Assembly (NCBI GenBank): GCA_018267955.1
Contig: JAFDXL010000006.1
Location: 1-64,000 of the forward strand
Reading direction: 5' to 3'
DNA: 64,000 nt
Origin: Bacteroidota bacterium
GTDB lineage: Bacteria; Bacteroidota; Bacteroidia; Chitinophagales; Chitinophagaceae
Shown here: one piece after another, positions 16,735-25,389 of the stretch
Position numbering within the stretch: position 1 is the stretch's first letter
Layout of the letters: each line of letters starts with the position of its first letter
Notes under the pieces: generated by a model
The model's input: only the letters and a program-made list of their open reading frames with translations
What the model was told of the DNA's origin: nothing
Databases searched by the model: none
Program-made: the position numbers and the translations under genes

Positions 16735-17976
16735 ATGAAGAAAAAACTACTCCTTTTAGCGTCCGCAGCAGTTATAGGTAATGCAGCTCATGCACAGTAC
16801 CGCACTCCTGCACAACAGATCATTACAAACGAAGATTCCCTGCATTCAGGCCTCGTTAAGCAAAAAACGGTTATCTCAGGCTACGGTAGCGCGTACTATA
16901 CCCGCAATACCAACCTGCAGCAATCTACTGCCAGCCTAGACAGGGTGGTACTTTTCGTAGGGCACCAGTTCAATTCCCGCATATCATTCTTCTCTGAGAT
17001 GGAGATAGAAAATGCCCTTGTTGCCGGTATGGAACAGAAAGGGGAGATCTCTATGGAGCAGGCTTTCCTTAAATTCAGCATCAACCCTAAAAATTATATC
17101 GTTGCAGGTTTGTTCATACCACGTATAGGCATCCTCAACGAAAACCACCTGCCCGTAAACTTTAATGGCGTCCATCGTCCTTTGGTAGAATCGCTGGTGA
17201 TCCCCGCTACCTGGCGCGAACTGGGTATTGGTTTCTACGGAGGCCTTAACAGTGCGCCGGTACATTATACAATATCATTGATCAATGGGCTCAACTCTGC
17301 CAACTTTGAACATGGTACCGGTATTGTAGAAGGCCGTGCAGAAGGCGGACTGGCAACTGCCAACAACCTTGCAGTAAATGCTTCTATACAATATCAGCCC
17401 GGTAGGTTTAAGTTCCAGGTATCTGGCTATATGGGTGGCACGGTAGGCCTTAGTCCACGTGGTGCAGACAGCCTGAAGCTGAACAGCGGTGCATTCGGTA
17501 CGCCTATCTACCTGGGCGAAGCAGATGTACAGTATGCAAATAAAGGATGGCAGGCAAAAGTATTAGGTACTTATATCAGCTTCCCTGAAGCCGATAAGAT
17601 CAATGCTGCTTATGGCAAGAACACTGCAAAAGCTATGTACGGTGCGTATGCAGAGGTAGGTTATGACCTGCTGCACCTCTTTAAAGGATATAAAAAACAA
17701 GGGCAGTTAGTAGTGTTCACCCGCTACGAAATGTTTGATCTGAATGCAGAAATGCCAACAGCACCTGATGGCATCTATGATGGTACACTCAAGCAATCGC
17801 ACGTTTTTGCAGGCTTTAGCTACCTGCCTATTCCTAACGTGGTAATAAAAGCAGATGTGCAGTTTGTAAACACCGGCGACCAAAACGCTGCGCTTATTAT
17901 CAATCCAGCCCCTAATGCACTCCCGTATCAAACCACGAATACATTGTTGAACCTCGGTATCGGTTATTCATTCTAA
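16735..17976 (+). CDS. Outer-membrane porin-like beta-barrel protein
   Basis: A 413-residue protein from the ATG at 16735, chosen because the signal peptide (MKKKLLLLASAAVIGNAAHAQ) starts there. The rest alternates polar and hydrophobic residues as in a beta barrel, with an early SGYGSAYYTR strand and a C-terminal aromatic end (LNLGIGYSF), the Bam recognition signal. It resembles the phosphate-selective/short porin type, but specificity is not visible. The stop codon overlaps the ATG of the Rieske gene by one base (TAATG), which shows coupling. As first gene of the imelysin operon it may let metal or an electron-carrying ligand through the outer membrane (inference). Confidence 0.82.
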   Translation: MKKKLLLLASAAVIGNAAHAQYRTPAQQIITNEDSLHSGLVKQKTVISGYGSAYYTRNTNLQQSTASLDRVVLFVGHQFNSRISFFSEMEIENALVAGMEQKGEISMEQAFLKFSINPKNYIVAGLFIPRIGILNENHLPVNFNGVHRPLVESLVIPATWRELGIGFYGGLNSAPVHYTISLINGLNSANFEHGTGIVEGRAEGGLATANNLAVNASIQYQPGRFKFQVSGYMGGTVGLSPRGADSLKLNSGAFGTPIYLGEADVQYANKGWQAKVLGTYISFPEADKINAAYGKNTAKAMYGAYAEVGYDLLHLFKGYKKQGQLVVFTRYEMFDLNAEMPTAPDGIYDGTLKQSHVFAGFSYLPIPNVVIKADVQFVNTGDQNAALIINPAPNALPYQTTNTLLNLGIGYSF

Positions 17977-18419
17977 TGCAAAGAAGGCAATTCATAAAAA
18001 CAGGATGTAGCTTTTGCCTGCTGGCAGCAGCAGGTAGTATGCTACCTACTATGCTCGCCTATGCGGGCAAAAAGAACAACGTCTATAAAACCACTATCAA
18101 TGAGAACAAGCAGGCAGAGATACCGCTTTCTCTTTTCGAGACAGGCAACCTTCAGTTTGTTCGCATCAAACGCTGGTATTATGATATTGCCGTACATAAA
18201 GAAGAAGACGGCACCTATACCGCTATACTAATGAAATGCACCCATATGGACAACCAGCTTAGTGTTAACGCAGATGGATTTGAATGCAGCCTGCATGGCA
18301 GCCATTTTGATAAGAAGGGTGCTGTAACACAGGGCCCTGCCGAGTTACCTCTCACTACCTATGCTACCACAGTACAAGACCAGTCATTATTTATTTCTAT
18401 ACCAAACAGCGAAGAATAG
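17976..18419 (+). CDS. Exported Rieske [2Fe-2S] protein with twin-arginine signal
   Basis: A 147-residue protein. The N-terminus RRQFIKTG is a twin-arginine export motif followed by a hydrophobic stretch, as expected for a protein folded with its cofactor before export. Cluster ligands are Cys88 and His90 (CTHMDNQ) and Cys104 and His107 (CSLHGSHF), the Rieske C-x-H ... C-x-x-H pattern. There is no partner oxygenase or cytochrome bc1 subunit nearby, so it is probably a stand-alone electron carrier in the periplasm or at the membrane. Overlap with the barrel gene and a 6-base gap to the imelysin gene place it in one operon, pointing to a redox step in metal handling. Confidence 0.9.
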   Translation: MQRRQFIKTGCSFCLLAAAGSMLPTMLAYAGKKNNVYKTTINENKQAEIPLSLFETGNLQFVRIKRWYYDIAVHKEEDGTYTAILMKCTHMDNQLSVNADGFECSLHGSHFDKKGAVTQGPAELPLTTYATTVQDQSLFISIPNSEE

Positions 18420-18425
18420 AACAAC

Positions 18426-19499
18426 ATGAAAAACAAACTCGTTATAGCACTTGGTGCTACAATCATGCTGGTAAGCGCATGCCACAAAACAGAAGACCCC
18501 GCACCTGTAACTACAGACTTCAACACCATGAAGGAACAAGTGCTTATAGACTTCACCAACAAAGTAGCAGTGCCGGGATATAAAGACCTTGCAGATGCAT
18601 CTGATAACCTGTATAGCACCCTGCAAACACTCAATGACAACCCTACGGAAGATAACCTTGCTGCAGCACGCACATCATGGAAGAATATGCGTACGATATG
18701 GGAGCAATGTGAAGGTTTTCTCTTTGGCCCCGTAGAAGACAATGATTACGATCCAAACATGGACACATGGCCTACAGATTATGTGCAGATGGATTCACTG
18801 CTCAACAGCAGCAACAACCTGGAAGTAAGCGATATACAAGCTGCAACACTATCTCTGCGTGGTTATCACCCGATAGAGTACATCATCTTCGGTAATCACG
18901 GCGATCGCAAAGCTGCAGACATCACCACACGCCAGAAGAAGTATATGATCAGCCTGGCTACCGACCTGAAAGGTACTTGCCACGATCTGTATCAAAGCTG
19001 GACCGCTGATCCTGTAAACTTTGCAAAGCAGGTAATAACTGCAGGCAATGGCAGCGCTAAATATGCAAAGAAGCAGGAAGCCTACCTTGCTATTGTAGAA
19101 TCTATGATAGACATCTGCGATGAAGTAGGCGGTGGTAAAATGAAAGAACCTTTCGATACACGCGATCCGCAAATGGTAGAGTCTCCTTACTCAGGCAACT
19201 CTCTTGCAGATTTCAAGAACAACCTCGTAGGCTTGCGCAATGTATATATTGGCAAATACAAAGAGGATGGCTTAGGCATCAACGACCTGGTGAGCAGCAA
19301 GAATGTAGCATTGGATAACAAGCTGCAAACACAGATGACTGCTGCCATCAACTCTTTTGATAACATTACTGTATTCTACGAAGATGCTATCATCAACCAG
19401 CGCGTACAGTCGCAAAACACCATGAATGCCCTGAACGAACTGAAACAAACACTGGAAGGCGAACTGAAGCCATTCATCATCCAATACATTACAGACTAA
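18426..19499 (+). CDS. Imelysin-family lipoprotein (IrpA/EfeO-like metal-binding)
   Basis: A 357-residue protein. The lipobox is VSAC (Cys at about residue 19), so it is anchored to an envelope membrane. The imelysin signature GxHxxE is present as Gly146, His148 and Glu151 in GYHPIEY. The fold is a helical bundle repeated twice. Members such as IrpA and the EfeO M75 domain are tied to iron uptake; earlier peptidase claims are not supported by structure. It lies between the Rieske and di-heme genes, with gaps of 6 and 21 bases. A role in binding periplasmic iron or another metal is likely but inferred. Confidence 0.92.
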   Translation: MKNKLVIALGATIMLVSACHKTEDPAPVTTDFNTMKEQVLIDFTNKVAVPGYKDLADASDNLYSTLQTLNDNPTEDNLAAARTSWKNMRTIWEQCEGFLFGPVEDNDYDPNMDTWPTDYVQMDSLLNSSNNLEVSDIQAATLSLRGYHPIEYIIFGNHGDRKAADITTRQKKYMISLATDLKGTCHDLYQSWTADPVNFAKQVITAGNGSAKYAKKQEAYLAIVESMIDICDEVGGGKMKEPFDTRDPQMVESPYSGNSLADFKNNLVGLRNVYIGKYKEDGLGINDLVSSKNVALDNKLQTQMTAAINSFDNITVFYEDAIINQRVQSQNTMNALNELKQTLEGELKPFIIQYITD

Positions 19500-19520
19500 T
19501 ATTTAAAGCCTTTGGGCGAT

Positions 19521-20894
19521 ATGAAAAAAACGACCGTACTACTTTTCATTGTCAGCATTACTACACTGTTCGCTATGTGCCGCAAAGCGCAGCCTTTCAG
19601 CGAAGACAGTTACGACGAGCGTTTGAGTGGCGGTATAGCAACTATTTTTGATGAAACCTCCCGGGCTTTCACACATGCTATATCCGGCCTTAGTGATAAT
19701 GATATGCACGCACATGAACTAGGAGATGCGGCGTTTGAACAAACTTATGTATCGGCTCCCGCCCCTGTCAACAGCGGGCTGGGACCGATATTCAATAACG
19801 TATCCTGTATATCCTGCCACCACAACGATGGCAAAGGAACGCCTACAGCAGGTGATGTCACCTCTTCCCTGCTCTTTCGTATCAGCACATCAGATATGAA
19901 TGATTTTGGTGGTCCTGCAGGTATGAGCGGTTATGGCGGACAGTTGCAGGACAACTCTGTATTCGGCAAACAGGCAGAGTGTAAAGTAAACATCAGCTAT
20001 AGTAACGTAAGTTATACTTATCCTGATGGTGAAACGGTAACACTACGCAAGCCTACCTATACGATGCAGAATGCCTACATGCATATTACGGGCGCATACT
20101 CGCTTTCTCCACGCCTGGCGCCGCCTGTGTTTGGCCTCGGCTTGTTAGAGAATATTCCTGAAAGCACCATCCTGTCTTATGCAGATGAAAACGATGCAGA
20201 CCACGACGGCATCAGCGGACGCCCCAACTATGTATATAATGCAGAAACTAAAAGAAAAGAATTAGGTCGTTTTGGCCTGAAGGCAAATACCGCTACTGTA
20301 AAAACACAAGTCGCAGGCGCCTTCAACCAGGATATGGGTATCACCAGCAGTATAGTACCTGTAGAAAGCTGCTTCGGCCAGCCGCAGTACGATGGCAGGG
20401 GCGACGATCCTGAACTGCCGGATAGTATATTAAACGCAGTAGCATTTTATGTGCGCACACTTGCAGTACCGGCCCGCAGAAATGTTACCGATCCGGAAGT
20501 AAAACACGGTAAAGACCTATTTAACCAACTGAACTGTTCCGGATGCCACAAACCTGTGGTACAAACCGGTGTTGATCTTACTCTACCTGCCATATCCAAC
20601 CAACGCATACAACCTTTTACAGATCTGTTGCTGCATGATATGGGTGATGGCCTTGCCGATAACTACAGCGACTTCCTGGCAAGCGGCAAGGAATGGCGCA
20701 CTGCCCCATTGTGGGGTATAGGCTTGTTTGAGAAAACAAACGGCACGCCCTACTACCTGCACGATGGCCGCGCACGTACTATAGAGGAAGCTATCTTATG
20801 GCACGGAGGCGAAGCAGAACAATCGAAAACAAAATTCTCTCAGCTTAGCAAGGCCGACAGGCAGGCAGTAATTAAATTTATTCGTTCGCTGTAA
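19521..20894 (+). CDS. Di-heme oxidoreductase-like lipoprotein (DUF1111/COG3488 type)
   Basis: A 457-residue protein from the ATG at 19521; an upstream in-frame TTG at 19512 only adds three residues. The lipobox is FAMC at about residue 19. It has two c-type heme sites: Cys96-Cys99-His100 (CISCHH) and Cys339-Cys342-His343 (CSGCHK). Family relatives, named thiol oxidoreductases, are commonly encoded next to imelysin-like genes, as here. It probably passes electrons in the envelope, perhaps changing the redox state of iron presented by the imelysin protein (inference). It is the last gene of the four-gene operon; the next gene starts 50 bases later. Confidence 0.9.
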   Translation: MKKTTVLLFIVSITTLFAMCRKAQPFSEDSYDERLSGGIATIFDETSRAFTHAISGLSDNDMHAHELGDAAFEQTYVSAPAPVNSGLGPIFNNVSCISCHHNDGKGTPTAGDVTSSLLFRISTSDMNDFGGPAGMSGYGGQLQDNSVFGKQAECKVNISYSNVSYTYPDGETVTLRKPTYTMQNAYMHITGAYSLSPRLAPPVFGLGLLENIPESTILSYADENDADHDGISGRPNYVYNAETKRKELGRFGLKANTATVKTQVAGAFNQDMGITSSIVPVESCFGQPQYDGRGDDPELPDSILNAVAFYVRTLAVPARRNVTDPEVKHGKDLFNQLNCSGCHKPVVQTGVDLTLPAISNQRIQPFTDLLLHDMGDGLADNYSDFLASGKEWRTAPLWGIGLFEKTNGTPYYLHDGRARTIEEAILWHGGEAEQSKTKFSQLSKADRQAVIKFIRSL

Positions 20895-20944
20895 CAGATT
20901 TAACATTTTTACAGCCTCTTATGTATTAATATTGTGCCTGATAA

Positions 20945-21343
20945 ATGGCCGGTAAAGGTAAATTTCTCCTGGGGCTACTAGGGCTTGTCGTAGTGCTGTA
21001 TTCTTTTTTACTGAATACGCATGTTGCCGATCTTTTGCTCGACCCTGCCAATGGTGAAGAGTCTGTTATACCGGTTCATCATCATCCTTCACATTTACCG
21101 GTAGCATATTTTCATAGTCATCATAATACTACAAAGCACTTACCTGCCCCGGTTCAGCAAAAACATTCGCACAATAAGCATAAATCTGCCAAACACGGTG
21201 GCAGCATTAAATGCACAATAGACCGTTACGAAATGGTTTATACACGGGTGCATCCAAACTGCGATATGCATACTGCGGGGCAAACGTCTTATCAATACGT
21301 CTTTTTCAGGGAGATAAACCCTCCTCCTCCCAAACTTTCATAG
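20945..21343 (+). CDS. Histidine-rich small membrane or secreted protein
   Basis: A 132-residue protein. An N-terminal hydrophobic segment (about 7-28) acts as a signal or anchor. The middle (about 43-85) has runs of His with Ser, Lys and Pro (HHHPSH, FHSHHN, KHSHNKH), a composition typical of Zn, Ni, Co or Cu binding. Two further Cys residues occur later (CTIDRY, NCDMH). It ends in Pro-Pro-Pro-Pro-Lys-Leu-Ser. I do not recognise a family. It sits 148 bases before the RND pump gene, so a metal buffer or sensor role is plausible but unproven. Confidence 0.75.
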   Translation: MAGKGKFLLGLLGLVVVLYSFLLNTHVADLLLDPANGEESVIPVHHHPSHLPVAYFHSHHNTTKHLPAPVQQKHSHNKHKSAKHGGSIKCTIDRYEMVYTRVHPNCDMHTAGQTSYQYVFFREINPPPPKLS

Positions 21344-21383
21344 TAAATTAGTATATACAAGCCTTTTATTGTTGGCTATATAA

Positions 21384-21403
21384 CTGCGTGTTTGCATACG
21401 CAG
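21384..21403. promoter_or_regulatory. Possible operator hairpin upstream of the RND pump gene
   Basis: Inverted repeat CTGCGT/ACGCAG with an 8-base loop, 88 bases before the ATG of the pump gene. It could be a regulator site; no T run follows, so it is not a terminator. Confidence 0.3.
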
Positions 21404-21491
21404 CCTACCCTATACTACTACAGCAGGATTTTTACCCTCAATTTTCATACATTTCCTTTGGCGCTCACCCGCGTCCAACACTTATTTATTT

Positions 21492-24400
21492 ATGAACAAG
21501 TTCATTAAACAGATCATCCATTTCTCATTACGCCACAGGTACCTGGTATTCTTTCTTACCGGTGCCCTGGCCGTTATCGGGTACATAAGCTATCGTAACA
21601 CCCCTATCGAAACCTTTCCGGATGTAACCAATACCCAGATCATTATCATTACCCAATGGCCGGGCAGAAGCGCCGAAGAGGTTGAAAAATTTGTAACCAT
21701 ACCGCTGGAAACAGAACTAAACTCCGTACAGAAAAAAGTAAACCTCCGTTCTACATCATCTTTCGGGCTTTCTTATGTGCGCCTGATATTTGATGATGGT
21801 GTAGATGACGCCTTTGCCCGCCAGCAGGTGTTTAGCCGCATCAGCAATATCGATCTGCCCGATGGCATCAAGCCAGATGTACAGCCTCCTTACGGTCCGA
21901 CAGGTGAGGTCTATCGCTACACACTCAAAAGTAAGATCCGCAGCATACGCGAGCTGAATACTATACAGGAATGGGTGCTCGACAGACAATTTAAATCCAT
22001 CCCCGGCATTGCCGACGTTAACACATTTAGCGGCGGAGAAAAGATATACGAGATCCAGGTAGATCCTGCCAAAATCCTTAACTACGGGCTTACATCGCTC
22101 GATGTATATAATGCCGTTGCCAAAAGTAATATCAATGTTGGCGGCGATGTCCTCACCAAGAACGGGCAAGCATTTGTCGTGCGTGGTATCGGTTTGTTGA
22201 ACAACATCGACGAGATCAGGGACATCATCGTTACCAAGATCAATGGCGTTCCTATACTGATACGTAACATTGCCAACGTAGTGGAAACGGAAAAACCACG
22301 CCTTGGCCAGGTACACAGGGATAATGAAGATGATGTGGTAGAAGGTATCGTAGTAATGCGTAAAGGCGAGAATGCAGAAGAGGTGCTGAACCGTGTACAC
22401 GATAAGGTTACAGAACTTAATAACCATATTCTTCCTAAGGATGTGAAGATCGTTCCATTCTATGATCGTACCACCCTGATGGAATATGCAACACACACGG
22501 TATTGCACAACCTGTTTGAAGGTATCATACTCGTTACGCTTATCGTGCTCATTTTCATGGCCGACTGGCGCACTACACTTATTGTAGGTGTAATAGTACC
22601 GCTGGCACTGCTATTTGCCTTTATGCTCATGCGGCTAAAGGGTATGACGGCCAACCTGCTCTCTATGGGTGCGGTGGACTTTGGTATCATTATAGATGGA
22701 GCCGTGGTGATGGTGGAAGGGTTATTTGTAGCATTAGACCACAAGGCCAAAGAAGTGGGCATGGAGAAGTTCAACAAGCTGGCTAAGCTGGGTTTGTTTA
22801 AAAATGTGGGCACAGAAATGGGTAAAGCTATCTTCTTCTCCAAGATCATTATCCTTACCTGCCTGATACCCATCTTCGCCTTCCAGAAGGTAGAAGGAAA
22901 AATGTTTTCCCCCCTTGCATTCACATTAGGTTTTGCATTGCTGGGTGCCCTTATATATACACTTACATTCGTTCCCGCGTTTGCCAGTGTATTGCTTAAA
23001 AAGAATGTACGCGAAAAACACAATGTAGTAGTTGAGTTCTTTGAGAAAAATATTGGCAGGGCTTTCAGGTATGTATATACACACCAGGTACAAAGTATTA
23101 CTGCCGCGGTTGTTATTATGGTGCTCTCCTTCGCTTCCGCCAAGTTCCTGGGTTCAGAATTTTTGCCTGAATTGGATGAAGGTGCATTATGGGTAAAGGC
23201 ACAGTTGCCTATGAGTGCATCGCTAGACCTATCTAACGAGATGGCCCGTAAGATGATGGACATGATCGCCAAGCATCCTGAAGTAAGGCATACCATGGCG
23301 CAGGTGGGACGTACAGTAGATGGTACCGACCCCAAAGGTTTCTTCAATGTAGAGATCGCTGTGGATCTGAAACCAAAAGAAGAATGGAAAAAGGGAATGA
23401 CACCTGATAAGCTGGTAGATACGCTGAACAGCGAATTATCTAAAATACCGGGTGTACTGTATAACTATTCGCAACCCATACGGGATAACGTAGAAGAAGC
23501 AGTTGCAGGCGTACCTGCGTCTCTGGCAGTTAAGATATTTGGTCCTAACTTCAAAAAGCTGGATAGCCTTGCAGACGATGTAATGAACCAGTTGAGAACG
23601 GTGCAAGGCGTAGAAGATCTTGGTGTGTTGCGTAACCTTGGACAGCCGGAATTCCGCATAGAGCTGAATCAGAAAAAGATGGCGCTTTATGGTATCAATG
23701 TGCAGGATGCCAATGCAGTTATCGAAATGGCTTTGGGTGGTAAGGCAGCGACACAGTTATATGAGGGTGAGCGTAAGTTTGATGTACGTGTACGTTATAT
23801 CTCAGATGCACGTAACACACAGGAGAAAATAGAACAGCTCCGTGTACCTACACAGGATGGCGCTAAAATTCCTATCAAGGAGATATGCGATATCAAAGAA
23901 CTTACAGGCCCGTCGTTTGTGTATCGCGATAACAATGCCCGTTATATACCGGTGAAGTTCTCTATCCGTGGCCGCGACCTCGGAAGCACCATAGCAGAAG
24001 CTCAAAAGAAAGTAGCTGCACATGTAAAGCTACCTGATGGCTATACTATGACCTGGAATGGCGAATTTGAAAATGCACAGCGTGCCGGCCATACTTTAGC
24101 ACAAGTAGTACCGCTTTGCTTGCTCGGCATCTTCATGATATTGTTTGTTACTTACGGCAATGTAAAAGATGCGGTGCTCACCATCATGAACGTACCGTTT
24201 GCATTGATAGGCGGCATTCTTGCACTACATATCACCGGTATGAATTTCAGTATCAGTGCCGGCATAGGTTTCATTGCATTGTTTGGTGTGTGTATACAGA
24301 ATGGTGTGATATTGATAACCGTATTCCGTAAAAACCTGGAAGCCAAAATGCCATTGCGGGAAGCAATAGAGCAAGGTGTAATATCCCGTGTTCGCCCGGT

Positions 24401-24626
24401 GGTGATGACGGCTTTAATGGCGGCAATCGGTTTGCTACCAGCCGCTATAAGTACAGGTATTGGTTCCGAAACACAAAAACCTTTGGCTATTGTGGTGATC
24501 GGTGGGTTGATTACTTCTACCCTGCTCACTTTATTAATACTCCCTGTTATCTACTCACGCATATATAACATTATGCACAAAAGAGAGAACAGGAAGCTGT
24601 TGAAAAAACTAACGAACATCAGCTAA
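21492..24626 (+). CDS. czcA: HME-RND heavy-metal efflux pump inner-membrane protein, CzcA-like
   Basis: A 1044-residue protein, full length for the family. The first membrane helix is at about 14-32, a large periplasmic loop follows, then a helix cluster at about 338-500, a second loop at about 535-860 and final helices to about 1030. The fourth-helix signature D396-F-G-x3-D402-G-A-x3-V-E409 is present. Divalent-metal (Co, Zn, Cd, Ni) pumps carry this DFGxxxDGA pattern, whereas Cu/Ag pumps have a different one, so a divalent substrate is more likely. The pump uses proton flow and normally needs a membrane-fusion protein and an outer-membrane channel; neither is encoded beside it. A terminator follows. 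Confidence 0.93.
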   Translation: MNKFIKQIIHFSLRHRYLVFFLTGALAVIGYISYRNTPIETFPDVTNTQIIIITQWPGRSAEEVEKFVTIPLETELNSVQKKVNLRSTSSFGLSYVRLIFDDGVDDAFARQQVFSRISNIDLPDGIKPDVQPPYGPTGEVYRYTLKSKIRSIRELNTIQEWVLDRQFKSIPGIADVNTFSGGEKIYEIQVDPAKILNYGLTSLDVYNAVAKSNINVGGDVLTKNGQAFVVRGIGLLNNIDEIRDIIVTKINGVPILIRNIANVVETEKPRLGQVHRDNEDDVVEGIVVMRKGENAEEVLNRVHDKVTELNNHILPKDVKIVPFYDRTTLMEYATHTVLHNLFEGIILVTLIVLIFMADWRTTLIVGVIVPLALLFAFMLMRLKGMTANLLSMGAVDFGIIIDGAVVMVEGLFVALDHKAKEVGMEKFNKLAKLGLFKNVGTEMGKAIFFSKIIILTCLIPIFAFQKVEGKMFSPLAFTLGFALLGALIYTLTFVPAFASVLLKKNVREKHNVVVEFFEKNIGRAFRYVYTHQVQSITAAVVIMVLSFASAKFLGSEFLPELDEGALWVKAQLPMSASLDLSNEMARKMMDMIAKHPEVRHTMAQVGRTVDGTDPKGFFNVEIAVDLKPKEEWKKGMTPDKLVDTLNSELSKIPGVLYNYSQPIRDNVEEAVAGVPASLAVKIFGPNFKKLDSLADDVMNQLRTVQGVEDLGVLRNLGQPEFRIELNQKKMALYGINVQDANAVIEMALGGKAATQLYEGERKFDVRVRYISDARNTQEKIEQLRVPTQDGAKIPIKEICDIKELTGPSFVYRDNNARYIPVKFSIRGRDLGSTIAEAQKKVAAHVKLPDGYTMTWNGEFENAQRAGHTLAQVVPLCLLGIFMILFVTYGNVKDAVLTIMNVPFALIGGILALHITGMNFSISAGIGFIALFGVCIQNGVILITVFRKNLEAKMPLREAIEQGVISRVRPVVMTALMAAIGLLPAAISTGIGSETQKPLAIVVIGGLITSTLLTLLILPVIYSRIYNIMHKRENRKLLKKLTNIS

Positions 24627-24630
24627 CAAT

Positions 24631-24664
24631 AAAGCCCCGTTATCTTAACGGGGCTTTACTTTTT
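24631..24664. terminator. Bidirectional terminator between czcA and the YceI gene
   Basis: Stem AAAGCCCCGTTA.../...TAACGGGGCTTT (24631-24658) followed by ACTTTTT on the plus strand. It serves the converging genes on both sides. Confidence 0.85.
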
Positions 24665-24681
24665 CAGAACAGTATTTACAT

Positions 24682-25215
24682 CTATGCTTGTTTCACTATC
24701 TGTACTTCTGCATGTATTTTTATTTCGTCGCTTACTACTATCTTTCCTGCTTCGGTAATGGCATCCCATGTTAGCCCGTATTCTTTACGTTTCACCTTAC
24801 CATCTACAGTAAAGCCTGCTTTTGTTTGTCCGTATGGGTCTGTAACGATACCGCCAAATTCTACGTCCAGCGTTATTGGTTTGGTAGTGCTCCTCATGGT
24901 AAGGTTACCATGCAGTTTATAACTGTCTCCGGAACCTTCTACTTTTGTGCCCTCAAACACCAGTTGCGGATGGTTAGCTGCATCAAAGAAGTCTGCACTT
25001 TTCAGGTGTCCATCTCTTTGTTCGTTATTAGTGCTAATGGAATCTATGTCTGCTGTAAAGCGAACTTTGCTCGCCTTGGTAAAATCATCGTCCTCTGTTT
25101 CTACTTCCAGGTCAAATGTTTTAAACTGGCCTGTAACGGTTGTTATCATCAGGTGCTTAGCCTTAAAGGTGATCTCCGAGTGTGCAGGATCAATTTTCCA
25201 TGTTGTTTTTTGCAT
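24682..25215 (-). CDS. YceI-family lipid-binding protein (cytoplasmic form)
   Basis: A 177-residue protein of the YceI family, a lipocalin-like barrel that holds long isoprenoid chains. Characteristic text is WKIDPAHSEITFKAKHLM at the start, RDGHLKSADFFDAANHP at about 67-83, and GLTWDAITEAG near the end. There is no signal peptide, unlike the Escherichia coli protein, so it acts in the cytoplasm. It is probably a single-gene unit with a promoter upstream. The physiological ligand is unknown; isoprenoid quinone carriage is a family-based guess. Confidence 0.92.
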   Translation of the reverse strand: MQKTTWKIDPAHSEITFKAKHLMITTVTGQFKTFDLEVETEDDDFTKASKVRFTADIDSISTNNEQRDGHLKSADFFDAANHPQLVFEGTKVEGSGDSYKLHGNLTMRSTTKPITLDVEFGGIVTDPYGQTKAGFTVDGKVKRKEYGLTWDAITEAGKIVVSDEIKIHAEVQIVKQA

Positions 25216-25268
25216 AGTTTATGTTTTATGAATGTGATAAATTATTGTATGTACATTAATTAACCATA

Positions 25269-25276
25269 CAAATGTA
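25269..25276 (-). promoter_or_regulatory. -7 box of the YceI gene
   Basis: TACATTTG on the minus strand, an exact TAnnTTTG match, 53 bases before the ATG at 25215. No clear -33 element. Confidence 0.5.
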
Positions 25277-25337
25277 TATACAAAAGTTGATAATACATGT
25301 GAAATTTTTGATAAGTTTTGGTGATATGCAAATAAGA

Positions 25338-25358
25338 GGCGACACAAATTGTGCCGCC
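25338..25358 (-). terminator. Probable terminator of the threonine aldolase gene
   Basis: Stem GGCGACACA/TGTGCCGCC with one mismatch and loop AAT; the minus-strand T run is weak. It lies 32 bases after the stop. Confidence 0.5.
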
Positions 25359-25389
25359 CATCACTTTATTTATCTAAGAAGTACGATTG

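Noticed and set aside
21384-21403. Hairpin upstream of the RND pump as a terminator or riboswitch
   Set aside because: Stem of only 6 bases with no T run and no conserved riboswitch features; listed only as a weak possible operator.
21756-23347. Long minus-strand frames (250 and 295 residues) inside the RND pump gene
   Set aside because: The plus strand carries an intact 1044-residue pump; the minus frames are composition artefacts.
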